A stretch of 64,000 bases of DNA, taken from assembly GCA_910574455.1 (NCBI GenBank), contig CAJSYZ010000011.1, positions 1 to 64,000 of the forward strand. The letters run 5' to 3'. Below, one piece after another: positions 23,612 through 35,605 of this stretch. Position 1 is the stretch's first letter; each line of letters opens with the position of its first letter. Origin of the DNA: Trichaptum fuscoviolaceum. Taxonomy: Eukaryota; Basidiomycota; Agaricomycetes; Hymenochaetales; Trichaptaceae. The position numbers and the translations under genes were made by a program. The notes beneath the pieces are model-generated. The model had not been told where the DNA came from. It saw nothing but the letters and a program-made list of their open reading frames with translations, and did no database searches.

Positions 23612-25315
23612 TTATTCCTGCGCTTCGCTTTCGCGTCGAGCCAGAGCTCGCTGGTACATCTTGTAAGCCAGACAATCCGGAGGAAACATCTCCTCGTTAG
23701 TGAGAATAGAGCCGGAGTCATCAAGTTGTTCCCCATACACACGACTAAGAGTCATAATCAGTAATGTAATCTGATCCCAGAAGTAAAAGACGTACTTGTT
23801 CCACTCGGTCAGAAGCTCCTCTTTCCAGGCATCCGTCTGTATATAAAAAAGCTCCAGTATCGCATTGTAATATGCGGTGTAGCTGAACGAACTCGACTTG
23901 GAAACGAATGTGAGCGTCGTCGACGAAGAAAGTGCATAATGGGCCTGTAGACACTTTCAGCTGCGCATTCAGTTTCAAAGTGTGGATTCACATACATGCA
24001 CACAGCAATATGCGATGAACTCCGGGGTGACTTCACGCTGCTTGTGGATATGGGCGATGCCACGAGCAGGACGATTGCCCGGGTCGTTAGGCTCGTCCTC
24101 TTCCGCAACTGATCTTCCGTAGGAAATCGTAACACCAACCTGAAGCCTTTCGTAAGATGGATATGACTGTATACATTTTAAGACTTACTTTCATAGGTAT
24201 TTCACCCTGAAGGAACCCTTTGAACTCGTCTTGCGGGTCAAATTCTTCATTTTTGTACAACATGAGACTGAGGTCGCCAGGCAACAGTATCTTTTTCTTC
24301 GCCTTGAAGGCTGCGAGTACCCTTGTTGCATGCAGTTAGTAATGTGTATGTACAAAAAAAACTAAAACACTTACTGAGCATCACTCATTTCGCCCCCGAA
24401 AGTCCCAATCGGTGCAAGTTGGTACAAGCACTTGATATTATTGATTCCCCTGTCTTTTTTGGCGGGTATTTTCGGTGTACCAAATTCAAAAAAGTTCGCG
24501 ATAAAATTCTTAAGGAGGTTAGCGTCCTCGGCCCGCGCTTGTCCCCTCCCGCCATTGAGCTGAGAACGCAAAAATTAATAACGAAGCTCCTCGTGACACT
24601 ATCGTACTTACGTCTTTTGACGCAGTGACTTCACGAACTTTGTCAATCTCGGCCTCTATCCAGGGATGTCTTGCAACCAGTCGGTTCCATTTTCCCGCCA
24701 ATAAATCCTCCCTGCGCAGATGGAATGAATGTATATCTAATTAAGCTAGGAAGGAACTTACGCATCGGAGGTGTCGCGTACATCCATCTCTGCTGCTGCG
24801 AGTCTGCCCGTAGTTATAATTGAGAGGAAATCCACAATCCCTTCCTCCCATCTTCCGACTTGACGTCCTGCATGGTAAAGGGCACTCTCTTTTTTTCTGG
24901 GAATAGTCAGTGAAGAACGTTATGGCTTGCGATCAACTACTCACTTCGTGCTTGTCCCTTCTGTGGTGGAGACCGCATCCACAATCGTTTTGCGCTTTTT
25001 TTGCGGATACGACACATCCGGGGAAGGCTGCGCAGCGAGCTGGTTTGATGGTGGGGGGAGAAGGTTAGGGTCGATGTGACCTCCATTCACCAAACCAACC
25101 GAGCCATTATAAAAGACCGCCGCCTGTCCCGGATGCTGTGAAGGCTGGCTATTGAAACTAGCGTCGGAGGCTGCAGAGCCGCTACGGGGGGTGGGGGCGG
25201 GGGCGGGGAGCATCCACTGAGGCGTCGGAGTGTGACCGCCTGCTCCGTATGCGTTCGACCCATAATGGGAAGGCGTCGGGGGCGGGGGAGCGCTGCTGTT
25301 ACCTATCTGCCTCAT
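23612..25315 (-). CDS. Fungal protein with DUF6698-like C-terminal region
   Basis: It starts at 25315 and ends at the taa at 23612-23614. About seven exons are separated by ~50-nt introns with gtaagt or gtgagt donors. The order is a low-complexity Pro/Ser-rich N-terminus, a basic patch (QKKRKT), a helical region (EEGIVDFLSIITTGRLAAAE), a central part with FGGEMSDAQ and 'LLPGDLSLMLYKNEEFDP', then 'RGIAHIHKQREVTPEFIAY', then a C-terminus reading WKEELLTEWNK. The gene closes with the residues LARRESEAQE. The phrase VTPEFIAYCCVHA, together with the Ser-rich HYALSSS and the terminal WN, resembles proteins of the fungal DUF6698 family that are often multicopy in mushroom genomes. That assignment is from memory and could be wrong. 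All exon frames that I joined stay open. It is co-oriented with the Spt5-like and Plavaka genes and separated from the former by about 320 bp. Confidence 0.6.
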
Positions 25316-25635
25316 TGAATGATCGGCGGTGCGCTTGTACGTTAGAGGCGGAGACGCTTCTTAGTCGAGGAAGAAAGAAGTTGATGAAAATTTCTTCTAT
25401 CAAGGGTCCTCACCTATTTAAGGCATTAGCAACGGCATTTCCATATATGTCAACGATTTACCTTTGTTTGACTGTCTCGTGACCTTAACGCGTCAGTCAT
25501 CGCGCTAGTTTTGATTCTTACCTTAATACGGCTTGAGACAGTAGTTCTCGCCATCGCTGACTGAAGGAAGACAAAATGGCTTTTGACATTGTAGCCAGTA
25601 TATATTGATCCAAAAATACATAAGAATAAATTACT

Positions 25636-28525
25636 CTATGATGCAGGTGGTCCGTCCGCTTTGCGTGTCACACGAGTTAGAATGTCCGTACGATAAAGGA
25701 CCTCCTCCTTCTTCTTCGCGTTCGCCTTCAACTTACAGTACATCGCCTTCTTCCCAAGCCCTTCCGATTTATCGTAGCGAGCTGGGAACACGATAGTCCC
25801 CGCGTCTGGGCCATCTATCACCAACGCGACTTCACCTTTCTGAACCTTCGGCCTGCACAATTCAAGGCTTGACACGGGCACGAACTCTGTCCTTGTTCGC
25901 ATGTCTTGTGTCTTGAACGTGAGCGCCACGTCTCGGTTCAGACGTTTCGTCGGTGAATCGGGAGGCGTTGTCCAGGCAGTCTTGCCATCGACGCTTTTAG
26001 GACTCGTGCAACCAAGCACGAAGCGCAGCGTCACGTAGTAGCGCTCGAAGACATCCACATAGTTATCACGAAGTAAAAAAAAACAGGGGTGATCTGATGT
26101 CACCCCTCGCTCGAGATCAATTGGGGGCCGGAGAGCAGCAGAAGCTAACTCCTCGTTGACCGTGTGCTTCGAGGACTTCTTGGTCTTGAGGGTCTGTTTG
26201 GGGCCAGACAGCGTCAGACGGTATCTGAAGTCCGTCCCAAACAGTACTCTGCACCTGCGCCGCAAGACGCGCATGTCCCCTGCAGTCTGACCATCGAGTC
26301 GCCGACCCGTTTTCCTATACGCAGGCAGCATGTTAAGTCAACTCAAAGTTCAGAGAGTTAGGATAACTTACATGGAAATGACGTCGGACGCATCGAACAC
26401 GTTGACTTGCTGATCACTCTCCCATGTCACGAGTGCCTTGCCTCTGCCATTTGAACCGTGGAGGAATCCAAATGCTTTCCGCTGACACACGTAAACCCCA
26501 TGGTATGAAGTTGAGAGCGTGTCGATGTATCGGGGCTTGATGACAACTGCTCCAGGTAGCGGTTTGCCCTCCTTGACCGTCATCCACACGGGATCGAATC
26601 CACGTTGAACGAATGTACCCATAATTCTTTTTGCTTCATCGACATTGTCAAATGAAGCACCGTCTACCTTAAGCCACGAATCTCTATAGGCAAACTGAGC
26701 ATCTTCACTCGTATTCATTGGAAACCATAATACTCACGTAAAAACGAGTTCAGACGGTCTGAACGCAATCCACTCGGAGTTCATCTTCCCGCCATGCTCA
26801 ACCAAGTACGACGTCATGTCCCCGTTGGTCCTTGCGCCACGAATTCGACCAATCCTTCGCAGGGGAATGACGTACACCGTCCGATAAAGCGCAGGGTTAG
26901 CCTTCGGCATGCCTTGCGTAGCGTGGAGGGAGGTCGTGCGCACTGTTGGCACACTGCGAAGTTGAAGGGGTCCGTTGACGCTTTCCAGTGCCGCGTCGCG
27001 AACAGTTATCTGTCATTGATTAATGTTACTCGTCAATATATATGAGACTGAGGTGATTAGTACACATATCTTACCTGGTCGTGCCCACTACCTAGAAGGA
27101 TAGTAACCTCCATGTGCTGAACTCCATCGACCCTCACGTCCTGGACCGCACACACTAACCCGCTGTCGCCCTTGTGGGGACCAAGCCTCACGGCTACGGA
27201 GTCTCCCGGTGAAAAAATGCGGCGGACGTCCGACATGTTTGCGCACATCGAACTGTCCTCCCCCACCTCGACCTCCACCGACTCTCCGTCTACGCGTAGA
27301 ACGATCCCCAATACGTTCTGGGCCACGCCTCGAATGATCTCCACCGAATCCCCGGAACCCAAGAAACTCCTGTTAGTCTCCAGCACAGTGTCGCAGCCGG
27401 CAACCGTGAACAACCACACGTCCTCTGCACTCGGTCTCTGCATGGGCCTCGCGTAGTGCAGTCCCTGTACCGTAAGGAGTTGCAGGCCGTTGGTGAGGTA
27501 CACCTCATCCCCAACTCTGAACGAGTGCGGCACTGGACCGGGCTCGAGGTCGCCGTCCGGGACGTTGTCGAGGACGCAAAGTGTGGGGGAGGGGCGGATT
27601 TGCGGATATCCTTTGCGAGGGTGGCGGTAATACTGCGATGGGTCCTGGGGAAGTCTGGGTGCAACGAGCACTTGTATGTCGTCGCTCGTTGACGTCGAGT
27701 GATACACCTTCCCCACATCGCCGGCGTACAGACCGCTCGAAATTTTCACCCAAGACCCAACCGCAAATCTCCTCGACAAGTCCCCGTTAGACTCCACCTG
27801 CAAATCTACCAGCCTTCTCTCGTGCTCAGGCAAAGGGATGACCGCCCTATGAACGTACGCCTGCTTAATGGGAGCGCCAAACCGCTTGATTACGCGGTCG
27901 ACGTGGGGCACCTCTGTCGGCACAGACACGTAGATACGGGCTGGAAGCCCTCGCACCGCGAATGCGTGGAACTCTTTAGGGAGGCCTTTCTGAAGCAGCT
28001 TAGCCGTATGTTCCTCATAGGTCCGCTGGTTGGAATACTTAGTAAACCCCCAAATACCAACATACGAGATACAGACTTACCCGTACGTGCACCAGCCAGT
28101 ACGTCCTGTCGCCAGCCTCGACGAGTCCCGGGAGATTTCCAGACCCATGCAGTATGGCGTCGTGATAGGCGGTCTCTCGTCTTTTCTTCCACCTGGCCAG
28201 TGCAGCTAGGGATTCCAGCTCCTCTGTCTCGCGAGCTACGGCATTCCCGGAGTTGTACAGCCTCGTGAAGTCGAAAGGCCGGACGTCGTCGTCAGCCTCA
28301 TTGTCGACGAGGAATTGCTCTGAATTTGAAATTAACATTCATTCGTCTGAGTTATCGGGGGGTTTTTCCCCTTCAACACATACCGAATTCCTCTGGATCC
28401 ACCTCCTCTTCGTCCTCGTCACTCTCCACTTCCGCCTCAAGATCCAGAAACTGTTGCACGCTTGGCTCTCCGCCAGCCTTGGAGGGATAACCGACACTTT
28501 TCGAGACTCTGGACGTCATCGTCAT
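25636..28525 (-). CDS. Spt5-like NGN/KOW protein
   Basis: The inferred exons are 28384-28525, 28081-28319, 27075-28025, 26746-27009, 26372-26694 and 25636-26314, giving 865 codons. Order: an acidic N-terminus (EVESDEDEEEVDPEEF); an NGN-like domain (WLVHVR, then 'YEEHTAKLLQKGLPKEFHAF', then ARIYVSVP); and at least three KOW-type segments (VGSWVKISSGLYAGDVGKVY; GSGDSVEIIRGVAQNVLGIV; 'PGDSVAVRLGPHKGDSGLV'). The rest is unassigned and ends KADGPPAS. Spt5 with Spt4 binds RNA polymerase II and supports elongation. This protein is smaller and lacks the C-terminal repeats of true Spt5, so I call it a paralogue and not the essential gene. All introns have good donors except the fourth: keeping the frame there needs a weak donor (gttttt at 26745). 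Either the donor is unusual or the gene has begun to decay. Confidence 0.7.
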
Positions 28526-28635
28526 TTATCGAGTCCTTTTTTTTTCCTGTTCTTTCAACGTCCTTTATCATGATATTAGAACGACATTCTCTTTTTTTTT
28601 AAGTTCTCAACAAAGAGAACATCTTACTTGAGTCT

Positions 28636-28990
28636 GGTACGCTAAGCACAATATTTATCTAAAATTTACAGATTTTTTGCGACACAACCAAGAGCGCCCT
28701 AGATGGGGGCTGTTGGTGGAACGGAAGCAAAAAGGACTTCCATTTAAATTTGGGCGTCGCGCTTATCACTCGTAAAGATCCCGTGTGATTTGCATACCAG
28801 ATGTGGCTGTGAGTTTCAAGTTAGGTATGAGAGTCACACGGGCTCTTTACGAGTGTTAAGCCCGACGTCCAAATTTGGATGGAAGTCCTTTTTGCTTTTG
28901 TTCCACCATCAGCCCCCATCTAGGGCGCTCTTGGTTGTGTCGCAAAAAATATAGATAAATTATAGATAAATATTATGCTTCGCTAGTAGA
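28636..28990. repeat. Long palindrome (fold-back or MITE-like), arms about 165 bp
   Basis: The left arm runs from about 28636 ('acgctaagcacaatattta') through 'gcgacacaaccaagagcgcc' and 'gcaaaaaggacttccat' to about 28795. The right arm repeats these in reverse order and complement to about 28990. The unpaired loop is about 25-30 bp near 28800-28830. Differences between the arms are scattered single bases. It lies between the start of the Spt5-like gene (28525) and the end of the Plavaka gene (29054). It has no coding sense and would extrude as a long hairpin. It is probably a fold-back element; no clear target-site duplication is seen. Confidence 0.85.
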
Positions 28991-29053
28991 GTTAAAATAC
29001 GTTGTACAGATGGATGGCAGAGAGAGAGTGTGAGAGTGAGAGTGAGACATTAA

Positions 29054-32000
29054 TTATAAGCTAGCGTTGGGCTCGACAGTGAAATCTGGGACCGGCTCAT
29101 CGTCAGAATCGTTTGAGTCAGGCTCTGGCTCTGGTTCAAAATTGTCGCCCGCGTCAGACTCGGTTTCAAGTGCCTCGTTTTCATCGATATTTGTGGTGTC
29201 GTCGGGTTCATCGTCAAGCCCAGTATCTTCAAGAGCGTTGAGAACACTAACGAATTCGCCTGGACTGAATTCTGGCTGGGCTCGCACAGCTGGGTCGACG
29301 TGCCCTATCCCGAATCCCAAATAACGCATAAGATATCGCGCGAAGCAAAACTGTTGAAGGAAATAGCGGTTGAGTTGGTCTCAGAAACTTAGAAGGTGAG
29401 ACACAGTGATATCTCACCGATTGATATAATAATTAACAAAATCTCCCCCCTCGTCTCTGAACCGCGAAGGTGGAAGAAGGCTCGTCGTACGACCCAAATG
29501 AAAGGCGGGGATTAGGTGACATGCCCGTATGATAGTATTTGGGTCGACGAAGCCGAAGGCAGGACTACCTGAGTCGCCATAGGGCACGTAACCTACGCGA
29601 TCTAATCGACGATGTGAGTCTCCTCCATTCCATTCCGGATCGATACCTAACCAGCGCACGAACAGGACGTCGATACGCTCATTTTTCGTCTTTGATGGCT
29701 CGTGCGTAGCTTTCACATGGAATACAGCCAGCACCCGAGCGTACCAAAAAGGATGGCGCATGTCGTCGCCTTCGTCCTCCCCGTTTGCCAGCATGACGCA
29801 GCGTTTGGCTGTGTCAGGATTGACGACACTGCGTTCTCGTCGAACATCGTAAGTGGTGAAGTTAAATTGAATTTTTGGATGGCCGTATAGTAAATCATTG
29901 TAGAAATGCAGAGAGTTGCGTTCGTCCTCTGTGAATTCGAGGTCTTCCCCCAAGGTGTCGATATTTTTGATGCGGGCAAGACAATGGTCTTTGAGGCGGG
30001 GATAGAAGTCCTGAAGGAATTGATCAGACGGAAGTTAATGAGAGTGAGTTTCTTGTATTTCGAACCTCAAAGCCAGGATCATCCTGAAATCCGGAATGCA
30101 TATAGGTCGCAATATCAACTTTGTCGCGCTCGCTGAGTGCAATATTGTACTGCATATGAAGATTGGTGCTCGCAGAGAATCGGTCAGTCGAGGAGTTAAA
30201 TGTGCGTGATTCGCCTGTTCCGAAAGGTATGTCTACGCCCAAGATACGGAGTATCTGGGCCCGGTATCTGAGTTCGTATTCGAGAGCGAGAGCCCGCAAT
30301 ATCTGTGGTTCCGCATTTCTCTTATTCGAGCAACGGTATCGTGCCTTGGATCTTCTATGCTCGTGCTCACCCTACAGAGCGTCAGCAAACCCAAGCTATC
30401 GTTTACTTCTGTTACTTACGGGGTGAGTGGAGTAACCGTCCGTCGTACCATATAACCTGATTTCCTCAACGTAGTCGCCCAGTGCATGGATTTTTGAAGT
30501 GTGGAGGTTGAAGACCTTCCGTTTCTTTGTCCCTGAGCCCGGTTCTGCTTGAGATTTTCCTTGAGCGTTGGCACGAGCTGTGGCAGCACGAACACGGGCC
30601 TGGGCTTCGCGGTCTGACTCGTAAGTCTCGTAATGTGGACAAATGTCCTTCTGAAATCTTCTGAGTTCTTCCCCTAATCTAACTGTCTCCCGTTGCAATA
30701 GTTCCAATGTTATTTCTGAATGGATTCGGAGCTTTGCCAAGCCATGCCATGCTGTCATCGTATAGAGGAGAGTTGTGATCTTCTCATCGTCTCCTGGCAG
30801 GAAGAGACCTTCAAAACATGGTATTGCACACTCCAATTCAGGTAAGCAGGAGTTCTTTTATATGGGAGAATAATGTAGCAAACTCACCTGTATGAGATCT
30901 TCGAAGTCCCGTGCAGCCAACTTTTTCATTTCAGAGACATTATCTGGAAAGTTGCGTATGTCCGCGTCGGACGCTCCGAATGATGGGACGCGAGCGTATC
31001 TAAAATTGAGTAGGATTTTAATCTAATGGAAAATATAAGTGAGCTGTTCTTCCTACCGTCTATTTAACGTTCTGATTCGATCGTCCCCAAGGCTCTGAAG
31101 CATTCGAATAAGATGGGCGAATACCATTTTAAAAAGTCCCAGTTCGACTTCATGAAGTAAGTCTACGCGCAACATCCTAAAAAAGTCAAACCCATATGGC
31201 GACAAACATTTGGAGAACGCGTTCTATGTTAATTGACGACATCAGGCCTCAATTCTTGTGAGTAGTCATTTAAAATCATACCTCAGTTGGCACTAAAGAC
31301 TCTGAACCCAGGTACGCCTCAGTATACTCGTTGGTGACGGCCAAATGATCCTTATAAATTTTATCTCGTGCTAACTTGATTTTCTGCCGATAGTCCGCGT
31401 TATCGTGACGAGCCTTCGTCGCGCGATTGCGCATGTCCCTTTTCATTCCAAGGGAATGGATATGTTTCTTCTCGATCGTGCAACGAGGGCAGGGATATAT
31501 CCCCAAGTCACGAATTGTTGCAATGAGCACCCTAAAGTGTAAGTGGATTGTTAGTCTTATGTCGAGCTCAAAGTGGTGGTCACTTACTTCTCTGGATAGT
31601 CAGCTGAATATGTGAGAATACGAGGGAAAATCCTTCGAGTGATGCCATCGGCGCACGTAATGACCAAACCATGAGTATAGGCCTTAAGGAACTCAGGGTC
31701 ACTCAGCAAGAGCATCCAACAGGCATGGAATAGCTCGCGCCGACAGTGAGTCAGAATGGCTCTAGAAACTGTCTTAGCACCCGTTGTTGCCATGATGAAG
31801 TCCTCAATCTTCTTTTTTATCTACAATGAATGTGAGTTAGAATTCTATCTTACGATTGACGAGACACTTACTGATGGTAAATATGCAATATGATGCATTG
31901 CATGTGAACCGGATCTCGCTCTTTCGTACTTCGACTGGTTGCCCAGGGCCAGATAAATTGGCCAGACTGACTGCTGCCCGAACTCGGCAACATGTGTCGC

Positions 32001-33292
32001 GTCGGACCATAGCATGATCCCTGCAATTGCGCGGGGATATATATCAGGTTCGTCTGCTGGAAGTTCCAGCTGTTTCACGCTCTCATGTTCCTTGAGCCAT
32101 GCGTCTCCAGTGAATAATTCATCGTACACGCGCACTGGAGTTTCTGGGAACTCCGGACGACACCAGGTCTGTTTGAAGGGCTCGTAGTGGAAACCGAGGG
32201 CCTCATTGGAAGTCAGAATTGACTTGATCACAGGGATGATTGGTCGATGCCAAAACTTTTCGACTTTGAACGGTACGCCTTCGGTCTTCTCTTTTTCACC
32301 AAGTCCAACGTTTTTCTTTCCACTTAGAGGGATCTTAATCGTGACAGGTTCATTCCGCCATCCCTGCTTAGAATCCCCCCAAGGTACGCTACCGTCCAAC
32401 ACCTTCTCCTCTAATTTTTTCATGTCCACACCATCAAATTCCGACTTTAGGAAGTCGGGTCGAAGGAACAGTTCCAACGTCCGTTCTTGGATGGACTTCG
32501 AGTATCGCGAGATGGAAGACCACATGTGAGCGAAACGAAAAGATGATAAGTTTGGATATGGGCTAATTGTCTCCATTATCGAAGGTAGCTCCTGCGCAAC
32601 TGGGAAGACATCCGAGGTCGGGACGCGCGTTGGCTGTGCTTGATATTCTCGTGCCAAGCCAAAAACATTCCTTATGGTACTCCAAGCTGTGGCCACACGT
32701 TCACCGATAGATGGGGCTACTGCAACGATGGGCTCGTCGACAACTGGGGGTTGCTCTGCGGGATCCAAAGGTGGGTCCTCCTGGCTTTCTAAAGGCTGTA
32801 CATTATCCGACTCTAATTCCATCTCGTTTGAAGGCGCCTTCCTCTTTCTTCGTGGCTTAGCCTGAGACGGGCAAAAGTCTTATAGCGTCCTGGCATTCGA
32901 GCTTTTTTCCGATGTCCTCGACCGGTCAGAACTTCAGGCTGATCTACAGGTAAGTCTGATTCGAATCCAATGGTCTGAACACAGATGTTAATTTGAATTC
33001 ATTCTAACTGCAACTTAAAATCTTGTGAGATACGCACATCTGTATTTTCGTCCATGGCAGTATGTTCAAGCCCGCGACCGTCTGCTGCCTCCATCTGCAA
33101 TCTATCCCGCTCCAGTTCGGGTGCTTCAATCTTCTGTCTCTTTATCTGCTCCCTCCTCTCCGCCAAACGTTTTAGATCCTCGGCGTATACTGCACACATC
33201 CTCACATGATTCTTCATGCCTGAGGGAGAGGTAAAATGTCTGGGACATCCTACTGCCGGACAATAAAAGCCCCCTCGCTTGCCCTTGCGCAT
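29054..33292 (-). mobile_element. Plavaka-family DNA transposon, transposase gene
   Basis: This is a multi-exon minus-strand gene. It begins with a C2H2-type zinc finger (YCPAVGCPRHF then MKNHVRMC) at 33292 and a basic NLS-like PRRKRKAPSNE near 32840. The transposase region has 'GIMLWSDATHVAEFGQQSVW' then PIYLALGNQSKYER, 'GITRRIFPRILTYSADYPEK' then CPCPRC (zinc ligands), LLHEVELGLFK, and 'VFNLHTSKIHALGDYVEEIR'. The C-terminal domain has 'FNFTTYDVRRERSVVNP' then PFWYARVLAVFH, 'VGYVPYGDSGSPAFGFVDP' then LIPAFHLGRTT. It ends in an acidic tail (29054-29200). These phrases in this order are typical of Plavaka proteins of Agaricomycetes. Joining the penultimate and last exons requires one missing base near 29318-29330 (before MRYLGFGIGH), so the last domain is probably frameshifted. 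Terminal inverted repeats were not found. Confidence 0.88.
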
Positions 33293-33299
33293 ATTGTTA

Positions 33300-33900
33300 A
33301 ATGTCGGCTCTAATTCTCTTTGAGTTGGTATGATAGAATCCTATGTGGACTCCTCTGAGAGCAAAGTAGTGTAGTGTACAGTAGTGAAATGGAAATTTAT
33401 GAAATTTTTTACTTTGTCTCGAGGTCATCCGGCCGGTTTGTCAGTGCCGATATTATCTAAGAAGATCTCTTCTTTGTCAGCCAGTGAAGTGGCCCAGGCT
33501 ATGCAGTAAATGGCTTAGCCCGGTCACATCACATTGTCATGCTATGGCCATGCCACTGCCATGTCACGTCATATTGCCGTGACTTAGCATAGGTCAGCAA
33601 GCTTGTGCTGTCTGTATAATTCACATATATTATGTTGAGTGAACCATCAGTTGCATACCATATACTTAGTATATGGCTCTGTCACTGTAATAAGACTATC
33701 AGACTTCAAACATATGGAGAAAATACATAATATTGCTTTTATTCTAAGGTGACTGTAAGGCTATACAAGGCGTCACAATCATGACGGTACATTACAAAGC
33801 CCGCCATGCTCCGCCAGTGAAAGTCAACTTTCGTGATGGAGATTGAGGATGCGTATCAAGACTCAAACCACACGGGGACTAGGCTGCAAATGAAAGCGGG
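33300..33900. other. Non-coding flank of the Plavaka gene
   Basis: No gene. It contains a short hairpin, CCATATAC-TTA-GTATATGG at about 33658-33676, and a stretch rich in GTCATG/CATGCC words at 33520-33600. It probably includes the transposase promoter and the element end, but I cannot place the end. Confidence 0.35.
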
Positions 33901-34259
33901 CAGTGACGCGCCAACTGACTCCCTCGCACAACGGCTGCTTCTTCGAGGTGTATGAACATCTAACTTATGGAGGTTTGAATCGTGTAGGATGCTCAGTGTC
34001 ACGACACAAACGACTAGCTTGCGAGCAGGCTATGCATACGCAGGCGCGTAAAAAGAAAGGGGCGGGGCGACCCGCGGAGCGTGACATTTTTAGTCATGGA
34101 AGTCACGGATTCTGTCACGGCTTTTAAGTTGACAATGTGAGAGTCAAGCTTCGCCTTCTACCTCATCATCACACGAGTTCTCCAACCACGCGCCGACGTT
34201 CAGGCTCAATCAAATCCACAAGGGTGGCTCAGTCCTTTCATGACCAGGAATACTCACAG

Positions 34260-35155
34260 GGACATCAGTAACGGGAACACCCCACTGGCAAAGAAGGAAA
34301 CAGTCCTAGGCTCAGTGGGCGAAGCGCCTTCTCCGCCTTTTGCGTATCCTGCGACCTTCGAATCAGTACTGAAAACACTCGACGAGCGCCATAAAGACCG
34401 GTCTGGTGATGATGCAAAATTTTGGGAAGACTTGCAGAAAGCCAAGGACGCTATGGAAGAGCTATTAAGAAACGAAATCTCCTCCACGACCGCTTGTGCA
34501 GCATTCCTTGATGATGTGGATTATGCAAGACCAACTGATCTGCTTTGGGAGGATGACAAAACCAGTTGGAAAGAGCCTTTCGTAAGTTTCGCAACGACCG
34601 ACTCAGTTCCATTGCTGACTCTTCTTCTTGATGCGGTCGACGCGCAAGGGTACAGCACAGTTCATGTCTACTGACGTTATCTTATCAATTGGCAACGAAG
34701 GTGGAGATTTTCTACAGTCACCTGCGGATGACCTTGAATCGTTCTTCCACGTTGCGGTATTTGCGATATTCCACAATGTCTACACAGTGGAAGATACACT
34801 GTCGCATCGCGACAGATACATCAAGTCCCTGCTACTCTCGAATAAGGCACGGGCGCTTGGCCATGATTTGTACCTGGGAGCATCTATGGACGATTTGACA
34901 TCACCGCCGGCGAAACAGGCGATGGATGTTATGGAACAGTGGGCTATGGAGCTACCGAAGGTCTACCGCGACATTAAATCGCGCGCGAGAATTTATAAAG
35001 TTCTCGCCAACGCTCCCGTGGATGCTCTGTGGCGGAGAAGCGTAGGATGGATACTCTGCGCACTGTCGGGAGTCCTGAAGATCGTGTCAACTATTAATGG
35101 CCACCTAGCGCACTTGAAGGCATACGCGGACTTTGACAAAGTAAATCCGCAATGA
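34260..35155 (+). CDS. FunK1-like kinase-related protein, copy A
   Basis: A splice acceptor at about 34259 precedes an exon that opens with RDISNGN, the catalytic-loop motif of FunK1 fungal kinases (H-R-D-x-x-x-x-N; the His is supplied only if a preceding exon ends in C-A-C-C or similar). Next is a helical insert (FAYPATFESVLKTLDERH then LWEDLQKAKDAMEELL), then FLDDVDYARPTD at the place of the Mg-binding DxD. The intron is 34582-34648. The second exon begins GTAQFMS (end of the activation segment), then 'LQSPADDLESFFHVAVFAIF' and a helical C-lobe ending in FDKVNPQ and tga at 35153-35155. No N-lobe (glycine loop, VAVK lysine) is visible upstream, so activity is unlikely unless a distant exon supplies it. 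It is nearly identical to copy F on minus, where the same intron occurs. Confidence 0.7.
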
Positions 35156-35605
35156 ATGAATCGAGTAAGTCCTGATTGTCTTACTGTATATTCTCGACTA
35201 ATTTGTAGTTGTAGAATGTTTGTACTAGCAAGTGGATTGTATGTCATAATATGAACATACATCAAAATTATGAAATTAGCAGTGGGCGGAAAGCTCTGAA
35301 TGCATCTTTTTTGTATATGGATTTTCTCCTGATCAGCCGTTGAATATCTTCCGTAATCAGATACACCAGTCATACACATGTTTGACTTACTGGCCTTTGA
35401 ACTCCACAACGTTTGGAAAGAAACATAAATTGGGTCCGAATCTATTCAGGGTAATCGATGAGTTCACTATTCGGAGCCGGCCCGGGAACGAACCTCACTG
35501 GCCGAGTCCGGAGCTACGTCACCGTGGCACTGGCATGACCTTCAAGTTCTGTACATTGACTGTCATTCTCTTCACTTCACCATGTTCTGTGGTCACCATT
35601 GAACA

